This document shows, piece after piece, positions 59,947 through 64,000 of a stretch of DNA of 64,000 bases. Both the position numbers and the translations under genes were made by a program. The notes below the pieces were generated by a model. It made no database searches. It was not told the origin of the DNA and was given only the letters and a program-made list of their open reading frames with translations. Position 1 is the first letter of the stretch, and each line of letters starts with the position of its first letter. The stretch comes from Acidipila sp. (lineage in GTDB: Bacteria > Acidobacteriota > Terriglobia > Acidiferrales > UBA7541). The stretch lies in NCBI GenBank assembly GCA_010365215.1, contig JAAFGT010000019.1, positions 1 through 64,000 of the forward strand, written 5' to 3'.

Positions 59947-60627
59947 ATGCGTATTCTGCTGATTGAGGACGAATCCAAGGTATCGGATTTCGTCGCTCGT
60001 GGTCTCTCGGACGAACGTTACGCGGTAGACACCGCGCGGGACGGCAAGAGCGGCCTCGAATTCAGCACCACCTACCAGTACGACCTGATCATTCTTGACC
60101 TGATGCTCCCCAAAATCAGCGGCGCCGACGTGCTGCGGCAGATTCGCCGCAAGAACACCACCGTGCCCGTCCTGGTGTTAACTGCGCGCGACAGCATTCA
60201 GGACAAAGTAGGCATCTTCGAAGCTGGCGCGGACGATTACCTCACCAAGCCTTTCGCTTTTGCCGAGCTGCTGGTGCGCGTCAAAGCCCTGCTGCGCCGC
60301 GGCCCGGTCAATCGCGCCAGCACCATCCGCGTCGACGATCTCGAGCTGGACCGCCTTTCGCAGCAGGTCAAGCGCGCCGCCAAGCGCGTGGAGCTCACTT
60401 CCAAGGAATACTCCCTGCTGGAGTATCTGATGTGCAACGCCGGGCGCGTGCTCTCCCGCACTATGATCATCGAGCACGTGTGGGATCAGAGTTTCGACGG
60501 CATCACCAACATCGTCGACGTCTACGTGCGCCATCTGCGCACCAAGATCGACGAAGGCCATGAGCGCAAATTGATTCGCACCGTGCGCGGCGTGGGATAT
60601 TCCATCAGCGATGGAAGTGAAACGTGA
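59947..60627 (+). CDS. OmpR-family response regulator
   Basis: The 226-residue product starts MRILLIEDESKVSDF, with the acidic pocket E8-D9 and the phosphorylation site in DLIILDLMLPKISGADVL (D51). It also has conserved T and K (VLVLTARDS, DYLTKPFAF), and a winged-helix output domain (RVELTSKEYSLLEYLMCNAG, then VDVYVRHLRTKID and IRTVRGVGYSI). Start ATG 59947 is chosen because the receiver begins there; the frame is open upstream. It overlaps the sensor kinase by four bases. Control of the divergent efflux operon is inferred from the shared TTCAT repeats. Confidence 0.95.
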   Translation: MRILLIEDESKVSDFVARGLSDERYAVDTARDGKSGLEFSTTYQYDLIILDLMLPKISGADVLRQIRRKNTTVPVLVLTARDSIQDKVGIFEAGADDYLTKPFAFAELLVRVKALLRRGPVNRASTIRVDDLELDRLSQQVKRAAKRVELTSKEYSLLEYLMCNAGRVLSRTMIIEHVWDQSFDGITNIVDVYVRHLRTKIDEGHERKLIRTVRGVGYSISDGSET

Positions 60628-62087
60628 ACACTCATTCGCTACGCTTCCGTATGACCGCCTGGTACGCCGGACTGCTGGCCGGTTTTTTGTTGCTCTTCGG
60701 TCTTGCCGTCTACCTGGGGCTCAAGCACTATCTCGATTCCGGCCTCAGGAATTCGCTTTCCCAGCAGACCCGCTCCATCGCCGAAAAACTGCTGGTCGAT
60801 GTCGACCACCGGGGCGAGAAGCACGTCGCGGACGAGGCCAGCGAGAACTACTCCCCGGAGATCAACGGCCGTTTTCTGCGCATCACCCGCGCGGACTCCA
60901 GCACCCTGTATCAATCCAGCCAGCCTCGCGACGGCAGTTTCGACGCCACGCGCGTTCCCATCCTTCGCGGCCCGGTCAAGCAGGAATTTTTCCGCGACGA
61001 ATTTGTCGGCGGTCACCGTCTGCTGTTCCACACGTTTCCCTACACCACGCCGGAGGGCAGAGCATTCTGGATCGAGGCGGGCGCGCCCTACCATCCGGTA
61101 GCCGAGCTGCTGGATGACCTGCTGATTATTCTGGCCTTCGGCACGCCGCTGATCATTGCCGGCGCCATCGCCGGTGGCTACTGGCTGATGCGCCGCGCGC
61201 TGCAGCCCGTGGACGACATTACCCAGCAGGCCGAGCGCATCACTTCCCGCAATCTCAGCGAGCGGCTATCCGTGGCCGCCACGGGTGATGAGATCGAGCG
61301 CCTCTCGATTGCGCTGAATCGCATGATCGGCCGCCTGGACGATGCGTTCCAGCACATCAACCGTTTCTCCGCCGACGTTTCCCACGAGCTGCGCACCCCG
61401 CTCACCATTTTGCGCGGTGAGCTCGAGTCCATCGCCCAGCGGCGTCTGCCCCCGGAAATGCTGGAGATGATCGGAAGCGCGCTGGAGGAAACCGAGCGCC
61501 TGGCCAAAATCGTCGATCACCTGCTGACCATCTCCCGCCTGGATGCCGGGGAATCGCGTACATTAAAAATTCGCCTCGACCTTGGGCAGTTGGCCATTTC
61601 CACCGCCGATCAGATGCGCCTGCTCGCCGAAGAGAAGTCTATTTCGCTGGTCTACGAGGTGGCCGAAGGCGTGGAAGTCGAAGGCGATCCCGCTCGGTTA
61701 CGCCAGGTCATCGCCAATCTGGTCGACAACGCCATCAAGTACACGGCGAAAAACGGCCAGGTGAAGCTGCATGTGGCAGCTTCGGGCGGCAAGGGCATCC
61801 TGGAAATTGTCGACAATGGAGTGGGCATTTCAGCAGAAGCTCTGCCCAACATCTTCGAGCGCTTCTACCGCGCGGATCTGGCGCGCACGCGCTATTCCAG
61901 CGGCGCGGGCCTCGGCCTCTCCATCGTGAAGGCCATCTGCACGGCTCACGACGCTGAGATCAAAGTATTCAGCACCGAAGGAGAAGGCAGCCGATTCCGC
62001 GTCGAACTGCCTTTGGCCTCGAGCCTCTCTCTCAACGAGTCACGTGCAAACTCCCCGCGCGCCGCAGTTTCCAATCCGGCTCAGTAG
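60624..62087 (+). CDS. Sensor histidine kinase
   Basis: The 487-residue product has two membrane segments (about 13-32 and 168-190) enclosing a periplasmic sensor of about 135 residues, a HAMP linker (RALQPVDDITQQAERITSRN), a HisKA domain with the phosphorylated histidine in FSADVSHELRTPLTILRGEL, and a HATPase domain (NLVDNAIKYTA, EIVDNGVGISAE, SSGAGLGLSIVKAIC). It starts at the GTG at 60624, overlapping the regulator stop. The signal sensed is unknown; an envelope or drug signal fits the efflux neighbourhood. Confidence 0.95.
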   Translation: MNTHSLRFRMTAWYAGLLAGFLLLFGLAVYLGLKHYLDSGLRNSLSQQTRSIAEKLLVDVDHRGEKHVADEASENYSPEINGRFLRITRADSSTLYQSSQPRDGSFDATRVPILRGPVKQEFFRDEFVGGHRLLFHTFPYTTPEGRAFWIEAGAPYHPVAELLDDLLIILAFGTPLIIAGAIAGGYWLMRRALQPVDDITQQAERITSRNLSERLSVAATGDEIERLSIALNRMIGRLDDAFQHINRFSADVSHELRTPLTILRGELESIAQRRLPPEMLEMIGSALEETERLAKIVDHLLTISRLDAGESRTLKIRLDLGQLAISTADQMRLLAEEKSISLVYEVAEGVEVEGDPARLRQVIANLVDNAIKYTAKNGQVKLHVAASGGKGILEIVDNGVGISAEALPNIFERFYRADLARTRYSSGAGLGLSIVKAICTAHDAEIKVFSTEGEGSRFRVELPLASSLSLNESRANSPRAAVSNPAQ

Positions 62088-62431
62088 AGAGCGAAGCAGG
62101 TCTTCGGGTAAGCGTCCACGGTGGATCGCTAGCCGTTATCTCTCTATAATTAAGCCAGTTATGCAGCAGACCAGCTCAATTTCCAGCGGTAGCGCCATCC
62201 TGAAAGTTGGTACGCTGCAACCAGCCGCGGGCACGCTTTTCCGCGCAACCTTTACCCGTTATCCGTCAGCCCGTGTTTAACCCAATGGCGCGTATCGAAC
62301 AGAACAGCGCGGCCTTTGGTTTAAGTTCTACCCTACGCTCCAGGCTGTTCTACGCTTGGGACGAGAAGGAGCATGCACGGCGCGAGCTACGGAATCCAGC
62401 GTGCCTGAAAGCATGCAGAAGGAGCTGAGCG
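62088..62431. other. Intergenic leader of the FecR-like gene
   Basis: About 340 bases without a gene. TATAAT occurs at 62145-62150 but the matching -35 (TGGATC, 62122-62127) is poor. AAGGAG at 62419 serves the next gene. No hairpin with a T-run is seen after the kinase. Confidence 0.35.
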
Positions 62432-64000
62432 ATGAAGAATACAGTTCGACTCACAAATTTTTGCGGGCGCCTGTGCGTAGCGCTCTGCCTATTGATTCTC
62501 GTTGTGCAACCGGTTTTCGCGTTCAATGATCCACCTACGCGCGTGGCCCGGCTGAATTATGTGCAGGGGGATGTTTCCTTCCAGCCGGGCGGCGAATCGG
62601 ACTGGGGCTGGGCTGCCGTGAACCGGCCCATGACTACGGGCGACAGCCTGTGGACCGGAGATAGCTCGCGCGCGGAGTTGCACGTCGGGTCCACGGCACT
62701 CCGTGTAGGCCCGCAGACCTCGGTCTCCTTCTTGAATCTGGACGACCGGACGATGCAGACCCAGTTGAACTCCGGCACCATCGACCTGCGCGTGCGCAAT
62801 CTTTATGGCAACGTCATCGAGGTGGATACTCCCAATATTGCATTTACCGCGCTGCGGCCGGGAGACTACCGCATTACCGTCGATCCCAATGGGGATTTCA
62901 CCACCATCACGCTGCGCGCCGGGCAGGGCCGGGTGGATGGAGGAGGCCAGGCATTCCTCGTGGATGGAGGCTCACAGGTTCAAATCTCCGGCACGGACTA
63001 TATTTCCTATGACGTTTACGATCTGCCCTCCCGGGATAATTTCGACCAGTGGTCCTACACCCGGGGGCTGCGCGAAGATCGTTCGCGGTCGGCGCGGTAC
63101 GTTTCCCCGGAACTCACCGGCTACGAAGACCTCGATCAAAATGGCACCTGGCGGGTGGATCGCAATTACGGCCCGGTATGGACTCCCACGCATGTGTCGC
63201 AGGATTGGGCGCCCTACCAGCAAGGCCACTGGGCTTGGGTAGATCCGTGGGGCTGGACGTGGGTGGACGACGCGGCTTCGGGATTCGTCACTTCCCACTA
63301 TGGCCGCTGGACGTACATAAATAATGGGTATAACAGTGGCAACAGTGGTCAAAACAACGGAGGATACAACAACGGCGGATATAACAGCGGCTCCGGCAAC
63401 GGTGGCTATAACAATGGCTCCGGCAACTACAACAACGGTTCGAACAATGGCTACTGGGCCTGGGTCCCGCCGCGCCGTAGCGCGAGCCGGGGTGGATATT
63501 CGCAGCCTCCCGTCTACTCCCCGGCGCTGGTCTCCTTTGTTGGAGATTCGAACTCGTGGCAAAATTTTGGCAATGGCGGCGGAGTGGCGTGGTTTCCCCT
63601 GGCGCCCGGCGAAGTCTACGTGCCCGCGTACCAGACCAGCCCGGCGTATATCACCCGGGTGAACGTCAGCAACACCGCGGTGCAGCAGCCGGCGATTACC
63701 AGTGCGGTGAACTTCATCAACAATCAGGTGGCGAATAACCAGGCGAATAATCAAGCGAATAATCAGGCGAATAACCAAGCGGCGAACCGGCCGGCGGCCA
63801 ACCCGCCAGCTGTGGTCTACGCGAATCAGAAAGTGGCCGGCGCCGTTACTGCCGTGCCCCGCGCAACCTTCGTGAACGCGCAGCCCGTGGCTCCCGCTGC
63901 GGTAAAAGTTACCGTCAGCGCAGTTGCGGCAGCCCCGGTGGTTCGTGCCGCTCCAGTAGCGCCGGTGAAAGCAAGCGTGATGGGAGCCAGCGCTGGCAGC
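62432..64000 (+). CDS. Exported FecR/DUF6600-like protein (3' end beyond window)
   Basis: The first 523 codons are present; the frame is open at the edge. A signal peptide (MKNTVRLTNFCGRLCVALCL...VFAFNDPP) is followed by a FecR-like beta domain (LNYVQGDVSFQPGGESDWGW, about 45-190). Then come DUF6600-type tryptophan motifs (YGPVWTPTHVSQDWAPYQQG, WAWVDPWGWTWVDD), an asparagine/glycine-rich stretch (about 300-345), a further YWAWVPP motif, NNQA repeats (about 430-450), and an alanine/valine/proline-rich tail. An envelope or surface role is inferred. AAGGAG lies seven bases before the ATG. Confidence 0.85.
   Translation, partial: MKNTVRLTNFCGRLCVALCLLILVVQPVFAFNDPPTRVARLNYVQGDVSFQPGGESDWGWAAVNRPMTTGDSLWTGDSSRAELHVGSTALRVGPQTSVSFLNLDDRTMQTQLNSGTIDLRVRNLYGNVIEVDTPNIAFTALRPGDYRITVDPNGDFTTITLRAGQGRVDGGGQAFLVDGGSQVQISGTDYISYDVYDLPSRDNFDQWSYTRGLREDRSRSARYVSPELTGYEDLDQNGTWRVDRNYGPVWTPTHVSQDWAPYQQGHWAWVDPWGWTWVDDAASGFVTSHYGRWTYINNGYNSGNSGQNNGGYNNGGYNSGSGNGGYNNGSGNYNNGSNNGYWAWVPPRRSASRGGYSQPPVYSPALVSFVGDSNSWQNFGNGGGVAWFPLAPGEVYVPAYQTSPAYITRVNVSNTAVQQPAITSAVNFINNQVANNQANNQANNQANNQAANRPAANPPAVVYANQKVAGAVTAVPRATFVNAQPVAPAAVKVTVSAVAAAPVVRAAPVAPVKASVMGASAGS

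Noticed and set aside
63720-63785. Regular 12-bp repeats as a possible CRISPR array
   Set aside because: Units are contiguous without spacers and lie in frame within a gene, encoding NNQA. No cas genes are present.

Overview
The window looks like a chromosomal segment of an Acidobacteriota (Terriglobia-like) bacterium. The evidence is a PadR regulator beside a very long FtsX/MacB-type permease (the acidobacterial PadR/ADOP pair) plus a second such permease, a reaction-centre-type dihaem cytochrome fused to TPRs, several Ser/Thr kinases including one with a PD40 propeller, large secreted M28 and Asp-box proteins, and a 16S rRNA gene that reads as acidobacterial. Most of the DNA is GC-rich; 14.6-17.3 kb and 28.0-30.9 kb are visibly more AT-rich and hold orphan genes.

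Layout. 0.4-7.2 kb: yajC-secD-secF run straight into a TonB-like protein, ExbB, two ExbDs and a TPR lipoprotein, all on one strand. 7.3-14.5 kb: Rel (ppGpp), a covalent-FAD amine oxidase, a repeat lipoprotein, RidA and a secreted M28 peptidase. 14.6-18.0 kb: a methyltransferase, tRNA-Ile(GAU), two orphan membrane proteins and a PmtA-like methyltransferase. 18.2-24.7 kb: an Asp-box propeller protein, a STAS protein, a PLP decarboxylase, a DUF4199 protein and a VOC protein. 24.85-26.76 kb: a stand-alone 16S rRNA gene with its own promoter, leader/trailer processing stem and terminator, and no 23S, 5S or tRNA downstream. 26.9-31.7 kb: a zinc-ribbon membrane protein, then DUF3800, DUF5677, a coiled-coil membrane protein and a DUF4386 protein. 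31.9-39.5 kb: a gene remnant, PadR with its permease, a convergent second permease, the cytochrome and small membrane proteins. 39.6-46.9 kb: a kinase-propeller receptor, a BON protein, a sigma factor translationally coupled to a kinase, a DinB protein and a PPOX protein. 46.8-53.0 kb (minus strand): mtnA, a CPBP protease, a protein with a deoxyhypusine-synthase-like layout, and uvrA. 53.6-62.1 kb: an RND efflux operon (tolC, adaptor, pump) divergent from a two-component system. 62.4 kb to the edge: the first 523 codons of a FecR/DUF6600-like secreted protein.

How parts work together. SecDF/YajC and TonB-ExbBD both use the proton gradient for envelope transport and appear co-transcribed. The response regulator probably controls both its own operon and the efflux operon, because both divergent promoters carry three TTCAT-like half-sites at exact 11-bp spacing. 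The sigma/kinase pair is probably a phosphorylation-controlled transcription switch.

The strongest unusual signals are the autonomous unlinked 16S unit with its processing stem, the paired 11-bp operator arrays, the deoxyhypusine-synthase-like protein lacking the catalytic lysine, and 12-15 bp tandem repeats that duplicate in-frame start codons in two neighbouring genes. No CRISPR array, insertion sequence, integrase or prophage was seen.
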